Positions 47,262 to 60,183 are shown, numbered from the stretch's first letter. The stretch is DNA of 64,000 nucleotides from Orientallactaga sibirica (GCA_036365145.1 JAEOAD010001413.1:62001-126000), one strand, 5' to 3'. Made by a program: numbers and translations. The notes: generated from the sequence alone by a model not told the origin.

Positions 47262-48180
47262 CTTTTTAAAAGATTTTGTTGACAATTTCATACAAGTGTA
47301 CGTGTTTTCTTTTGTTTGTTTAAATATTTTATTTGTTTGAGAGACAAAAAGAGGCAGACAGAGAGAATGGATATGCCAGGACCTCTAGCCACTGCAAATG
47401 AACTCCAGACACATGTGCCACCTTGTGCATCTGGCTTTCTGTGGGTCCTGAGGAATTGAACTCAGGTCCTTAGGCTTTGTAGGCAAGTGCCTTAACCAGT
47501 GAGCCATCTCTTCAGCCCTAGCATGTTTTTTTAAAATTTTATTTATTTACTTGATTGATTGATTGAGAGAAAGAAGCAGAGAAAGAGAGAGAATGGGCAC
47601 GCCAGGGCCTCCAGCCACTGCAAAGGAACTCCAGAAGCATGCGCCACCTTGTGTATCTGGCTTATGTGGGTCCTGGGGAATTGAACCTGGGTCCTTTGGC
47701 TTTTCAGGCAAACACCTTATCTGCTAAGCCATCTCTCCAGCACCCAAGCATGTTTTGATCATATTCAAACCCGCATTACCATCTTATTCCATTCTAACTT
47801 CCTTCCAACTCATCTCTCACCTACTTGCTCACATCTTTAAAGTTGTATGTGTGACCCACTGAGCATGGCTATGGAATTATTTACTGAAGCCTGGGGAATA
47901 GCCAGTGGCACTAAGAACCTGGCCCCCTGCCCAGTCATCAGGAATTCCCAACAGCTTCTCAGGGAGGGTGGGGCCTCTAAGCCCCGTCCCCATCCACCAT
48001 GAAATGCTGAGGGGCTGTCTTGTGCAGGAACCACAGCTGCTGTTGACTTTAAGAGCGTGACAGCCACACCATGTCCAGAACATAGAATGCCACAGCACTA
48101 CCCCATCCTCTAGATCTTAGTCTTCCCACTGCCTCAGGAAGGGTGGTATAGAAGTCCTTCTTAGGGCTAAGCACTCAACA
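47262..48180 (-). mobile_element. LINE-1 3' UTR fragment split by two D SINEs
   Basis: 'gttgacaatttcatacaagt' (47278-), 'gttttgatcatattcaaacc', 'cgtccccatccaccatgaaa', 'ggaaccacagctgctgttg' and 'accatgtccagaacatag' follow the order of the rodent L1 3' UTR read antisense (from memory). Two antisense D elements (47312-47518 and 47525-47745) interrupt it. It has no coding sequence. Confidence 0.7.
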
Positions 48181-48292
48181 GACACTTATCATGTGGTTCC
48201 TGTTAAATGTCTTTGATGAGGAAGACAGACATGATCACAAAACAGAGAAAGAGACAATTTTTCTAATAAACACTTAAAGAATAAAAATACGA

Positions 48293-49580
48293 CTGGCAAA
48301 GCATGGTGGCGCACGCCTTTAATCCCGGCACACTCAAATAGGGTTAGGGTTAGAGGTAGGAGGATCACCTGTGAGTTTGAGGCCAGCCTGAGACTAATTC
48401 CAGGTCAGCCTGGGCTAAAGTGAGACCCTACCTTGAGAAAACAAAGGAAAAAATAAAACTGGGGGCTGGGCAGATGGCTCAGTGATTAAAGGCACTTGCT
48501 TGGAAAGGCTGCTAGCCCAGGTTCAAATCCCCAGCCACTGATGTAAAACTGATGGGCATTCATTTGCAGTGGCAAAAGACCCTGGCGTATGCGTGTAAAT
48601 AATTATTTTTTTGAGAGAGTGGGGGTTTCAATCCAGCCAAGGCTGACCTCAAATTCACTAATGTGGTCTCAGGCTGGCCTCAAACTCACGGCGATCCTAC
48701 TACCTCTGCCGGGATTAAAGGCCAAGTCACCACCATGCCCGGCTACATCTTCTTCTTATTTATTTATTTTATTTTTTGGTTATTCAAGGTAGGGTCTCAC
48801 TCTAGCTCAGGCTGACCTGGAATTCACAATGTAGTCTCAGGTGGCCTCGAACTCACAGTGATCATCTTATCTCCGCCTCCCAAGTGCTGGGATTAAGGTG
48901 TGCACCACCACACCTGGCTCCATACTCTTTTTAAATGGTGTGTGAGCCAGCCTGTGAGTGAAGGTGTGCATATCCTGCAGTGTATGGAGGTTAGATAGAG
49001 GACAGTGACAACTGTCAGCCCTCCCTTTGCACCTTGGGTGAAAGCAGGGTCTCCATTTGCCACTCCAGCTGATTTGGGAGTTTCCAAAGACTGGGAGGAA
49101 GATTACTGTGAGTAGAGGCCAGCCTGGGACTACAGAGAGAGTTCCACGTCAGCCTGGACTAGCAAGACCCTATCTTGAAAACCAAAAAACAAATACATAA
49201 AATAAAAGAGAGCTGTTGGGGCTGGAGAGATGGCTTAGCAGTTAAGGCACTTGCCTGCAAAGCCAAAGGATTCCAGTTCAATTCTCCAGGACCCATGTAA
49301 GACAGATGTACAGGGGGCACATGCATCTGGAGGTCGTTTGCACTGTCTGGAGGCCCTGTTATGCCCAATTCTCTCTCTCTCTGCCTCTTTCTCTCAAACA
49401 AATAAATAAAATATATTTAGAGAAAGAGAGGCCGGGCCTGGTGGCACATGCCTTTAATCCCAGCACTTAGGAGACAGAGGTAGGAGGATCACCATGAGTT
49501 TGAGGCCACCCTAACACTATATAGTGACTTCCAGGTCAGCCTGAGCTAGCGTGAGACCCTACCTCAGAAAAAAAAGAGCA
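48293..49580. repeat. SINE cluster
   Basis: B1+ 48293-48450, with two telomere-like TTAGGG units at 48340-48353. Short D+ 48464-48595. B1- 48605-48745 and 48760-48922. Old antisense RSINE1-like 48930-49080. Truncated B1+ 49090-49190. D+ 49217-49425. B1+ 49430-49570. Confidence 0.8.
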
Positions 49581-50872
49581 AGAGAATGTTATCTTCTGTT
49601 TATGTATTGCATAGAAACAGTGAGACAAAGATGAAAACAGTTAAAAGGTTTCCATTTCCCACCATGGAAACCTTTCATGGGGAAGCAGATAAATCCTGCC
49701 ACAATGGGGGGGGGGCACAAGTTGCCCTCAAATGCACACTCCATACATACACCCCAGACCAGCTCCCTTCTTTCCCTCTTATAATCCTGCTGAGTCTTTA
49801 ACCGTCTTACACACCCCTGGGAGAATTCACTTCAATCCACCTTAAGGAATTAACATTACTGGGATCAACCCAGAGTTTATTTCCTTACAACTGCCACTCA
49901 CAACCAGGTGTGGTAGCACACACCTTAAACTTGGCACTGGGAAGCCTGAGGCACAAGGACTACAGCAAGTTTGAGACCAGCCTGGACTACACAGTGAATT
50001 TCAGGTCAGTTTGAGATGGGCCAGAATGAGGCCCCATCTCAAAACTGATAGATGATGCATTGACAAAGCGGAACTCCTGCTTCCTGTCTGAGTGATGTCT
50101 GTCACTGCTGGTCAAGAGGAAAACTTCTGTCCACCCTATGCAAGGCTGGTTCTCTCAGTGTTCCTTGCTTGCTGCTCCATTTACCACGATAGCCAGTCAG
50201 AGAGCTTGTAGGAAATTCTCCTTTCTTTGCCTCCCATGTCTCCATAGGCATGCTGGGATTACAGAGGCTGGCCAGAGCTTCCACCTTTTAAGTGGAGCCT
50301 GGGGATCTGAGCTTGGGCGTTTATGCTTATGTCCCAAGGGCTTTATCCACTGAATGCTGTTTAATACCCCACAATGCATAAGACAGCCTCACCCAACAAA
50401 TGAAACTAATGTGGCCCTAATGTGAGTCTTGTTCAGGTAGAAAAACTACTCCAAGCCACCAATTCCCTAGACAGAGTAACTGGACTCTTCCTCATCCCAA
50501 ACAACTCTGCTTTTCCACTCCACTGTAACGCTCACACTCCACCTGCAATCTGAGTTTGGCCATGTGAATCACCAGTGAATCACTGTGGTAATAAAGTCAC
50601 TTGTGAATGGCTGAAGTGGCAGGAACTCACAGCAGATGAATCCAGCCCACAAGGTTTGGGAAAATGGGCCCAATAATCCCTCCCAACCCCACATACACCC
50701 ACCCTCTCCTTTCTAGTGAAGGCACAGCATCTTCTCTCAGGAGATGGAATTTTCTCTCTAGCCCTATGAACAGGGCCTGGATATCTGACCAGCAGCAACC
50801 AAGAGAGCATTAGCAAATCTGGGGCAAGCAGCAGGGTTATGAAGTGTGAACACCCAGGCAGCAGATAGGAAT
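49581..50872. other. Mostly non-repetitive intronic DNA
   Basis: Contains an old sense B1 (49905-50045) and an old antisense RSINE-like piece (50190-50370). The rest shows no repeat, exon or strong motif cluster. Confidence 0.5.
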
Positions 50873-50935
50873 GAGTCCCTACCTCGAAAAACCAAAATAA
50901 GTAAATAAATAAAATTTATATATATATATATGTAC
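50873..50935 (+). repeat. Isolated B1 3' tail with TA run
   Basis: Only the last 30 bases of a B1 ('gtccctacctcgaaaaacca') and its A-rich tail are present, followed by (TA)n. It is an extreme 5' truncation. Confidence 0.7.
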
Positions 50936-50954
50936 TTCCCTGGCACAAAAAAAA

Positions 50955-51345
50955 ACACCTCAAATAGCCAAAACAATTTTGAGCAACAAAAATAAGGCTG
51001 GTAGTATCATCATACCTGATTTTAAGCTATTTTACAAAGCCATATTAACAAAAACAGCAGGGTACTGACACAAAAACAGACATGGAACAGAATAGAAGCC
51101 CCAGATGTATATCTAGGCAGCTACAGCCATCTGATTTGACAAAAATACAAAAAAAAAAAAAAGATGGGCGTGGTGGCACACGCCTTTAGTCCCAACACTT
51201 GGGAGGCAGAGGTAGGAGGATCACTATGAGTTCAAGTCCACCCTGAGACTACATAGTGAATTCCAAGTCATCTTGGCCTCAGCGAGACCCTACCTCAAGA
51301 AAACAAACACTAATCAACCACTGGGACCTCATGAAGTTCAAAAGT
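50955..51345 (+). mobile_element. LINE-1 ORF2 fragment interrupted by B1
   Basis: 50955-51150 ('gccaaaacaattttgagcaa', 'caaagccatattaacaaaaa', 'cagggtactgacacaaaaac') matches the C-terminal part of L1 ORF2 in sense. A short further stretch at 51315-51345 ('aaccactgggacctcatgaa') belongs a little further along. A B1+ (51163-51305) sits between. The fragment is short and inactive. Confidence 0.8.
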
Positions 51346-51900
51346 TTTTTTTCTTCTTTCCTTTTCGAGGTAGGGTCTCACTCTAGCCCAGGCTGACCTG
51401 GAAACCTACAGGACTCAAGAAAACAAACACTAAGTGACAGTAACAGGCCATGTGGCTCTGGGGACCTGCATGAAAAGTTCAAAGGCCTTTTTTAATTTCA
51501 TTTCTTTCCTAGGGAGGCAAAGGCAGAACTTAGCCATGAGGTAGGGTCTCACTCTAGCCCAGGCTGACCTGGAAACCTACAGGACTGGGTTTAGGCATGG
51601 AGAAGGAGTGATGGGTGGGAATACAAAGAGGGGAAGGATCTCTGGATCTCTTCTGGCAGTGGACAGAGGGAGGCACAGTGACAGTAACTTGTTTTGAAAA
51701 GGCCTTAGGGAATGTGGCTCAGTGGGTAGAGTGCTTGCTCACATGCATGAAGCTCTAGGGTTTATCCCCAGCACCATATAAACTAGAAAAGGCCTTAAAA
51801 TTGGATTAATTGGGAGTCACATTACCCTCTGAAAATAGAGTGAGCAAGGATTGTACTAGGGAGGCAAAGGCAGAATTTAGCCCGCGAGGCAACCTGAACA
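51294..51900 (+). repeat. Patchwork of short direct repeats
   Basis: Several non-adjacent segments recur. 51294-51313 recurs at 51414-51433 (offset 120). 51367-51415 (an antisense B1 piece plus 'aaacctacaggact') recurs at 51538-51586 (offset 171). 'agtgacagtaac' occurs at 51433 and 51677. 'ctagggaggcaaaggcagaa' occurs at 51509 and 51856. The copies are in shuffled order, so this is not a simple tandem repeat. Confidence 0.8.
51704..51782 (+). repeat. ID-type SINE
   Basis: 'aatgtggctcagtgggtaga' (A-box fit), 'gtgcttgctcacatgcatga' and 'ctagggtttatccccagcacc': an old tRNA-Ala-like ID element inside the patchwork region. Confidence 0.7.
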
Positions 51901-51931
51901 ACTTATTGGCATCCTGTCTCAAATACAGAAA

Positions 51932-53060
51932 TTAGCTGGGCGTGGTGGCGCACACCTTTAATCCCAGCACTCGGGAGGCAGAGGTAGGAGGATTGCCGTG
52001 AGTTTGAGGCCACCCTGAGACTACAGAGTGAATTCCAGGTCAGCCTGGGCTAGAGTGAGAGTCTACCTTGAAAACAAAAAAAAAAAAAAAAAAAAAAAAA
52101 GCCAGGCATGGTGGTGCACACCTCTTAATCCCAGCACTCGGGAGGCAGAGGTAGGAGGATCACCACAAGTTTGAGGCCACCCTGAGACTACATAGTGAAT
52201 TTCAGGTCAGCCCGGGCTAGAGTGAAACCCTACCTCGAAAAACTAAAAAAATAAAAAAATTTAAAAACCCTAAAAATTTAGGACTGCCCTTATAGTTACT
52301 ATACAACCATCTCAAGGTCTAATAAATGGAAAGCAATATTAAATAATCAGCAGTGAAAGAAAGTTGGAAAACAGATAGGAATACCAAGTCCAGGACCAGA
52401 CCCTGTCTCAAAGAAAACAAAAAACAAGCCAGGGGCTGGAGAGATAGCTCAGTGGTTAAGGCGCCTGCCTGCAAAGCCTAAGTAACCGAGTAGGTTCCCC
52501 AGGAGCCACATAAAGCCAGATGAACAAGGAAGCTCATGTGTCAAGTTTGTTTGCAAGGGCTAGAGGCCCTGGAGTGCCCATTCTCTATCTATCAAATAAA
52601 TATATTGTTTATTTCAAGATAGGGTCTCACTATAGCTCAAGATGACCAGGAATTCACTAAGTAGTCTCAGAGTGGCCTCAATCTCAGGGCAATCCTCCTG
52701 AGTGCTGGGATTAAAGGCCTGCACCACCATGCCCGGCTGTTTTTAAAATGTAAAGAATTTTTTTAAAAAGCCAGGTGCAGTGGTTCATGTCTAATCTGCC
52801 TGTAGACAGAAGTTGGATCAAGTATCCAAGTTCAAGGCTAGCCTGGTCTACCTAGTAAGTTCCAGACCAGTCAAGTCTACAACAGTGAGACTGTCTCAAA
52901 AAAAAAAAAAAAAAGACCCAGGTTTGATTCTCCAGTACCCAAGTGAAGCCAGATGAGCAAGGTGATACATCCATCTGGAGTTCATCTGTAGTGACTAGAG
53001 GCCCTGGCACGCCCATTCTCTATCTGTCTCTCTCTCTCAAATAAATAAATAAAATATTTT
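51932..53060. repeat. SINE cluster
   Basis: B1+ 51932-52075 with a long A run. B1+ 52100-52255. D+ 52430-52605. B1- 52610-52735. Old B1-like+ 52770-52910. 5'-truncated D+ 52913-53060. 52256-52430 is non-repetitive. Confidence 0.8.
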
Positions 53061-53383
53061 TTAAAAGGCCAAAATAATAATGATGATATTTGGCAGGCAA
53101 CAAAGCCAAGCAAAAAGCAAGTGTGGTTTAAGCACGCAGCCCCTAAGAAATCAAGTGGACGTTAGCTTTTCTATCAGATTGGTTAGCACCAGAACAGAAT
53201 CATCCTTTCAGAAAAGGCAGCAAGAAAGGGGGTGGGAAGAGCACTGAGTGACAGACAGCAGAGCACACCCACAGGCTCAGCATCATCCTCTTCACCTGCT
53301 CACGACCCACCCAGGATGTCAGCCCTCTCAGACACCTAAAAGATGATAGCAGCTCGCAGTTGGATGCAACTCTTTTTTAATAC
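53061..53383. other. Non-repetitive intronic DNA
   Basis: No repeat or exon. Contains RUNX-like 'tgtggttt' (about 53123) and CCAAT-type 'attgg' (about 53179). Weak regulatory candidate only. Confidence 0.4.
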
Positions 53384-53708
53384 TGTGGTGGTTTGATTCA
53401 GGGATATCCCCAAAACATAAGTGTTCTGAATGCTATGTCCCCAGCTGATGGCAATTTGGGAATTAAAGCCTCCTGGAGGCAGTGTATTGTTGGCTTATGG
53501 GTGTTATAGCCAGCTTCCTCTTGTCAGTGTTGGGCCCACTTTCCTGTTGCTGTTGTCCATCTAATGTTGGGCAGGAGATGTCCACCCTCTGCTCATGCCA
53601 TCATTTTCCCCTGCCATCATGGATCTGTAAGCCAAAATAAACCTTTTTTCCCCCCAAGCTGCCCTTGGTCGGGTATTTTCTGCCAGCAATATGAACCTGA
53701 CTGCAACA
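53384..53708 (+). mobile_element. Solo LTR, ERVL/MaLR type
   Basis: Starts 'tgtggtggtttgattcaggg' and ends 'gaacctgactgcaaca' (TG...CA). It is flanked by exact 5-bp duplications 'aatac' (53379-53383 and 53709-53713). It is 325 bp with no coding region and shares most words with the LTR at 32186-32530. An AATAAA lies in its 3' part ('gtaagccaaaataaacc'). Confidence 0.9.
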
Positions 53709-53772
53709 AATACCAAGGAAGAAAGTGAACTATTTGCCATCTGGACTTAATACTGTGAGCAAGACCAAAAAC

Positions 53773-54642
53773 AAGATACTGTGGGGTATGGGCTGGAGAG
53801 ATGGCTTAACAGTTAAGGCACTTGGCAGGGCGTGGGGGAGCACACCTTTAATCCCAGCATTCGGGAGGCAAAGGTAGGAGGATTGCCATGAGTTTGAGGC
53901 CACCCTGAGAATACAGGGTGAATTCTAGGTCAGCCTGGGCTAGGGGTGAGTGAGACACTACCTTGAAAAACCAAAAAATGAAACCGCTCCCCGCCCCCCA
54001 AAAAAAAAACAGTTAAGGCACTTGCCTGCAAACCCTAAGGACACAGGTTGGACTCCCCAGTACCCACGTAAGTCTGTGACACACGTCTGGAGTTTGTTTG
54101 CAGTGACTAGAGGCCCTAGTACACTTATTCTACCCTCTTTCTCTCTAGTAAATAAATATTAAAAAAAAAAAAAAAAAGATACTGGGCTGGAGAGATGGCT
54201 TAGCAGTTAAGGCGCCTGCCTCCTAAGCCTAAGAATGCTGGTTCCAATCTCCAGGCCCCACGTTTAGCCAGATGCAAAGTGACGCAAGGGCACAATGCCA
54301 CACTTACCCACAAGGGGGTGCACGCATCTGGATTTCGTTCACAGCAGCTGAGAGACTGCTGGCATGCCCATCTCTATCTGTCTTCCTCTCCATCTGTCTC
54401 TCTCTCCAAAAAATAAATTAATTTTAAAAATAATTTTAAAAAAAGATACTGTGGGGCTAGAGAGATGGCTTAGCAGTTAAGGCACTTGCCTGCAAAACCT
54501 AAGGACCCAGGTTCAATTCTCCAGGTCCCACATAAGCCAGATGCACAAGGTGGCGCATGCGCCTGGAGGCCCTGGCACACCCATTCTCTCTGTCTGTCTC
54601 AAAAAAGGATCAGAACCACAGATGAATCATAAAGATACTGTG
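53773..54642 (+). repeat. Four SINEs stacked on one target site
   Basis: The target word 'aagatactg' occurs at 53773, 54176, 54443 and 54632. Between the first two lies a D (53790-54165), itself split by a B1 (53825-54007) with a 17-bp duplication 'aacagttaaggcacttg' (53808-53824 and 54008-54024). Between the second and third lies a Dip-L (54185-54442). Between the third and fourth lies a D (54455-54607) plus 24 extra bases before the repeated target. Confidence 0.85.
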
Positions 54643-54769
54643 AATAAGAGCTGCTGTGGCAGATGAGTAATTTTAGTAGTTAGAAAGTCCATCTTCCAAA
54701 CTGGTAAATAATCCCAAAGGGGGCTAGAAGTGTAGAAAAGCATTTAGATATAAGATTGTTTTGCCCAGT

Positions 54770-56880
54770 GTGGTGTTATATTAATTAATCCCAGCACTTG
54801 GGAGGCAGAAGTAGGAGGATCGCCATGAGTTCAAGGCCACTCTGAGCTAGAGCAAGACCCTACCTTGAAATCCCGCCCCCCCCCCAAATTGTCTGTGCTG
54901 GGAGTGGGAAGCCATCTGTGTGGGGACTTATTATCTTACTCCACCCTTACTGTGTCTGTTTGAAAGTGTCATTAAGGAAAAGAAAGCACATGTTCTATCC
55001 ATAAGCAAGAGCAAATGAAGCCAGGCATGGTGATATACTGCTGTGATACCAGCACTGGGAGGAGCAAACAGATCTCTGTCTGCCTGTCACTCTCCAATAA
55101 GATAAATAAAAATAGGACTGGGGAAATGGCTCAGCGGTTAAGGCTTTTGCCTGCAAAGTCTAAGTAAGGACCCTGGTTCAATTCCCCAGGACCCACACAA
55201 GCCAGGCGCACAAGAGGGTGCATGCATATGGAGTTCGTTTGCAGTGGCTGGAGGCCCTGGCGTGTCCATTCTCTCTTTCTCTCTGCCTCTTCCTCTCTAA
55301 TAAATAAATAAAATATTTAATAAATAAATAAATAAAAATAAATAAAAATTTTAAAATATCAAAGCTAGGTGTAGTGGTGCACACCTTTAATCCCAGCACT
55401 CAGGAGACAGAGAGGTAAGAGGATCAACAACTGAGTTCAAGGCCAGCCTGGGCCTATAAAGTTCCATATCACCCTGGGCTAGAGTGAGACCCTACCTCAG
55501 AAAAACAAAAACAACAACAACAAAAAAAAAAAAAAAACAGGGAAGCCAGGTATGTTAGCACATGCCTTTAATCCCAGCACTTGGGAGACAGAGGTAGGCA
55601 GATCTCTGTGAGTTCCAGGCCACCGTGAAACTGCATAGTGAATTCCAAATCAGCTTAGGCTAGAGTAAGTCCCTACCTCAAAAAACCAAAAAATAAAAAA
55701 TATATATATAAAAATAAACAAACAAAACCTGCATATCCAGCACAGCCTCCCTGTGGCAAGGAATTCTCTGCATGGCTGTCCTCATCTTTAGCCTCTGCTA
55801 CAGAGACAATGTTGAACTACCTCATGCTGGAATACCATGGAAGCAGAACTGTACTGAAACTTGTCAGCCAAAAAACCTTAGCCAGGCTTGGTGGCTGTAT
55901 TTAAGAGACTGAGGCCAGAGGATCCTGAATTTAAAAAACTAAAAGGGTCTGGAAAGATGGCTCAACAGTTAAGGAGCTTGCCTACAAAGCCTAATGACCT
56001 AGGTTTAATTCTCTGGTACCACGTAAAGCCAGATGCAAAGTGGCATATGCATCTGGAGTTTGTTACAGCAGATGGAGGCCCTGGTATGCCCATTCTATCT
56101 TCACCCCTCTGCTTATAAATAAAGGGGCTGGAGAGTTGGCTTAGTGGTTAAAAGTGCTTGGTTGCAAAAGCCCAAAAGCCTGATAGCATGGATTCAGTTC
56201 CCCAGTACCCACATAAAGCCAGATACACAAAGTGGCACATGTATCTAGCATTCATTTGCAGTGGCAGGAGGCCCTTGCATGCCCACACTCACCCTTTCTC
56301 TCTCTGAAATAAAAATATTTTCAAAAATTAAAAATTGGGCTGAGGAAATGGCATTTGCCTAAGAACCCCGGTTCGATTCCCCAGGACCCATGTAAGCCAG
56401 ATGCACAAAGGGGCACATGCATCTGGAGTTCATTTGCAGTGGCTGGGGCCCTGGCATGCCCATTCTCTCTTTCTCTCTATCTGCCTCTTCCTCTCTCTCT
56501 CTCAAATAAAACAAAACATTTTTAAAAAATAAAAATTATTTAAAAAATTAAAAATTAGAACCAGATGTGGTGGTGCAGGCAGAGGTAGGAGGACCACCTT
56601 GGGTTTGAGGCCTGCCTGAGACTACATAGTTAAGTCCAGGTCAGCCTGGGCTAGAGGGAGACCCTACCTTGAAAAACCAAATTACCCAGGTGTGGTAAAT
56701 CCCCATGAATTCAGTTACAGACCAAGCTTCAGGTCAGCCTGGGCTAGAGTGAAATTCTGCCTTAATCCCCCCTACCCAAACATAAAATCTATATACAGAA
56801 GACTACTCTGAGCCTGGCACTTGTGAGGAGGTGGAGGCAGGAGAATGAGCCCAAGCTACGTGAAACAGAAATAAATTATC
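54770..56880 (+). repeat. SINE cluster, all sense
   Basis: B1+ 54770-54890. A B1 head joined to a D tail, about 55020-55105. D+ 55113-55325. B1+ 55362-55510 and 55545-55690. Old B1 55880-55935. D+ 55947-56122, 56123-56330 and 56337-56530 (head deleted). B1+ 56560-56690. B1 remnants 56690-56770 and 56800-56870. 54891-55015 and 55735-55875 look non-repetitive. Confidence 0.75.
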
Positions 56881-57099
56881 TGTAACACTCTTGTATTCAC
56901 TTCAGGAGCAGACTTAATGCTATGTGGCTGATTAGTGCTATCCAGTCAGTTAAGAAGTCCTTTGCTGTGAGAGCAACTCATTCTTAAAATGCTGGTGGCA
57001 ACCTGGCTAACCTTCCACCAGCTTCTTACAAACAGGGAAAGCTGGGGAAATGGCTGTGGGTTTAGAAAACATCGAGTTCATGTAAAAAGCTGGGTAGGG

Positions 57100-59877
57100 G
57101 GGTTGGACAGATGGCTTAGTGGTTAAGCACTTGCCTATGAAGCCTAAGGACCCAGGTTCAAGGCTTAATTCCCCAGTACCCACGTAAGCCAGATGCACAA
57201 GAGGGTGCATGTGTCTGGAGTTCGTTTACAGTAGCTGGAGGCCCTGGTGCATGTGTTCTCTCTCTCTGCCTCTTTCTCTGTCTGTTGCTAAAAAAAAAAA
57301 AAAAAAAAAAAAAAGCTGGGTGTGGTGGTGCACACCTTTAATCCAAGCACTCGGGAGGGGAGGCAGAGGTAGGAGGATCACCATGAGTTCGAGACCACCC
57401 TGAGACTACATAGTGAATTCCAGGTCAGCCTGAGCTACAGTGAAACCCTACCTCAAAACAAAACAAAACAAAACAAAACAAAACAAAACAAAACAAAACA
57501 AAACAAAACGCTGGGTTTGGAGCTGGAGAGATGGCTTAGCAGTTAAGGCGCTTGCTTGCAAAGCCAAAGGACCCAGGTTCAATTCTCTAGGTCCACGTAA
57601 ACCAGATGCACAAGGGGGCACATACATCTGGAATTCGTTTCAGTGGCTGGAAGCCCTGACGCGCCCATTCTATCTCTCTCAAATAATAAAATAAATTACA
57701 TATACTTAAAAAAAAAAAGCTGGGTATGATGGCATGCCCCATAATCCCACAGAGAATGGGGAGGCAGACCCAGGATTCTGAGGCCTTGCTGAATTCTGGG
57801 TTCACTGAGGAACCCTATGTCACAAAAGTAAGAAACAGACTGAGGGAGACACTGGATGTACAACACCAGCCTCCACATATACACGTACCCACACATACAC
57901 ATACCAAAAAGAAGAAAAAAAAAAAAAGCCAGGTGTGTTGGTACAGCACTTGGGAGAGGTAGGAGGATAGCAGTGAGTTCTAGGATATGCTGAGATTACA
58001 TGGTGAATTCCAGGTCAGCCTGGACAAGAGCAAGACACTACTTCAAAAATCCAAAAAGAAAAAAACAAAATTCATAGTACCAGTTGAGTGCAATGGCATA
58101 TGCCTCCAAACCCACACTACACTGGAGGCTGAGGCATGAGAATCTTAAGTTCAAGGCCACTGGGCTACATAGCAAATTTCAGGGCAGCTTGGGCTATGAA
58201 ATGAGATCCAGCCCCCCTACCCCACCCCGTTTCTCAACAATTAAAAACAAAAACCAGCCGGGCATGGTGGCACAAGCCTTTAATTCCAGCACTTGGGAAG
58301 CAGAGGTAGGAGGATCGCCATGAGTTCGAGGCCACCCTGAGACTACATAGTTAATTCCATTTCCAGGTCAGCCTGGGCCACAGTGAGACCCTACCTCAAA
58401 AAAAAAAAAAAAAAAAAACCACCACATGTGCTTTTTTTTTTTTTTTTTTGGTTTTTTGAGGTAGGGTCTCACTCTAGTCCAGGCTGACCTGGAATTCACT
58501 ATGTATTCTCAGGGTGGCCTCGAACTCACGGTGATCCTCCTACCTCTGCCTCCCGAGTGCTGGGATTAAAGGCGTGAGCCACCACGCCCGGCCACATGTA
58601 CTTTTATAATTAAATTTTTGAAAGCAAAGGGGTATAAATAAGACAGTTGGCTCTGGAAGTCTTTCCAACCTAGAAAGGCAGCTACGGAGACCCCCTCCAT
58701 AGTTAGAAGCCGAAACAGCTACTGAAGAACCAAGAGCCAACATAGAGAGGAACAGTACATACCTAAAGAGCAGGCAGATCACAAGTTCAAGACCAATGTG
58801 AGTTCCATCCAAGTTAACCTGGGCTAGTGGGATTCTGCCAATAAATAAATGAGCCAGTCATGGTGGCACACACCTTTAATCCCAGCACTCAGGAGGCAGA
58901 GGTAGGACTGGTGTGAGTTCGAGGCCAGCCTGAGACTACATAGTGAATTCCAGGTCAGCCTGGGCTAGAGTGAAACCCTACCTTGAAAAACAAACAAACA
59001 AACAAGTAAGTAAATGCCAGGTGTGGTGGCGCACACCTTTAATCCCAGCACTCGGGAGGCAGAGGTAGGTGGATCACTGTAAGTTCCAGGCCACCCTGAG
59101 CTACAGAGTGACATCCTACCTCAAAAAACAAAAAAAAAAAAAGGGCTGGAGAGATGGCTTAGGGGTTAAGGCGCCTGCCTCCTAAGCCTAAGAAGGCTGG
59201 TTCCAATCTCCAGGTCCCACATTTAGCCAGATGCAAAGTGACGCAAGGGCACAATGCCACACTTGACCACAAGGGGGCACACATCTGGATTTCGTTCTCA
59301 GCAGAGACACTGCTGGCGCGCCCATCTCTGTCTTCCTCTCCCTCTCTGTGTCTCTCTCCAAAAAAAAAAAAAAAATGTAAGAACCAAAAAAAAAAATAAA
59401 TAAATAAGTGGAAATGTGAAGTGGTTTTTGCTTTTTTTTGTTTCCCCTTCCCATGAAATCTGGTAGGAATACAGAATTCATCAAAAATCCTGCCAGATAA
59501 AAGATTAGGGTTGGGCTTGAGAGAGAGCTCAGCATTTAAATGCACTTGCTCTCAAAGCCTGAAGGCCTGGGTTCAATTCCCCAGGACCTATATAACGACA
59601 AATGCACAGAGTGGAGCATGTGTATGGAGTTCACTTTTACAGAGAGGTACTAGGTCCTGGCAGACCTATTCTCACCCTACTCCCTCTGCTTGCAAATTAA
59701 TGAAAATATATTTTTAGAAGAGTACAGGTTGGAGAGATTGCTTAGCGGTTAAGGCACTTGCCTGTGAAGCCTAAGGACCCAAGTTCAATTCCCTAGTACC
59801 CACGAAAGCCAGACACACGAGGTGGCACATGTGTCTGGTGTTTGAGTGCAATGGCTAGAGGCCCTGGTGCACTATTC

Positions 59878-59908
<31 letters not shown>

Positions 59909-60140
59909 TGTGATAAAATGAATAAATAAATAAATAAATAAATGTTACAGATGGGCTGGAGAGATGGCTTAGCAGTTAAGGCACTTGCCCGCAAAGCCAA
60001 AGGACCCAGGTTCAATTCCCCAGGACCCAAGTAAGCCAGATGCACAAGGTGACAAATGTGTCTTAAGAGTTCATTTGCAGAGGCTAGACGCCCTGGCATG
60101 CCCATTCTCTACCTGTCTTTCTCTCTCGAAATAAATAATT

Positions 60141-60183
<43 letters not shown>

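Noticed and set aside
50955..51345. Functional LINE-1 reverse transcriptase
   Set aside because: Only about 200 bases of the end of ORF2 remain, interrupted by a B1 and stops.
57454..57510. Lys/Asn/Thr-repeat frame
   Set aside because: It is translation of a (CAAAA)n SINE tail, not a protein.
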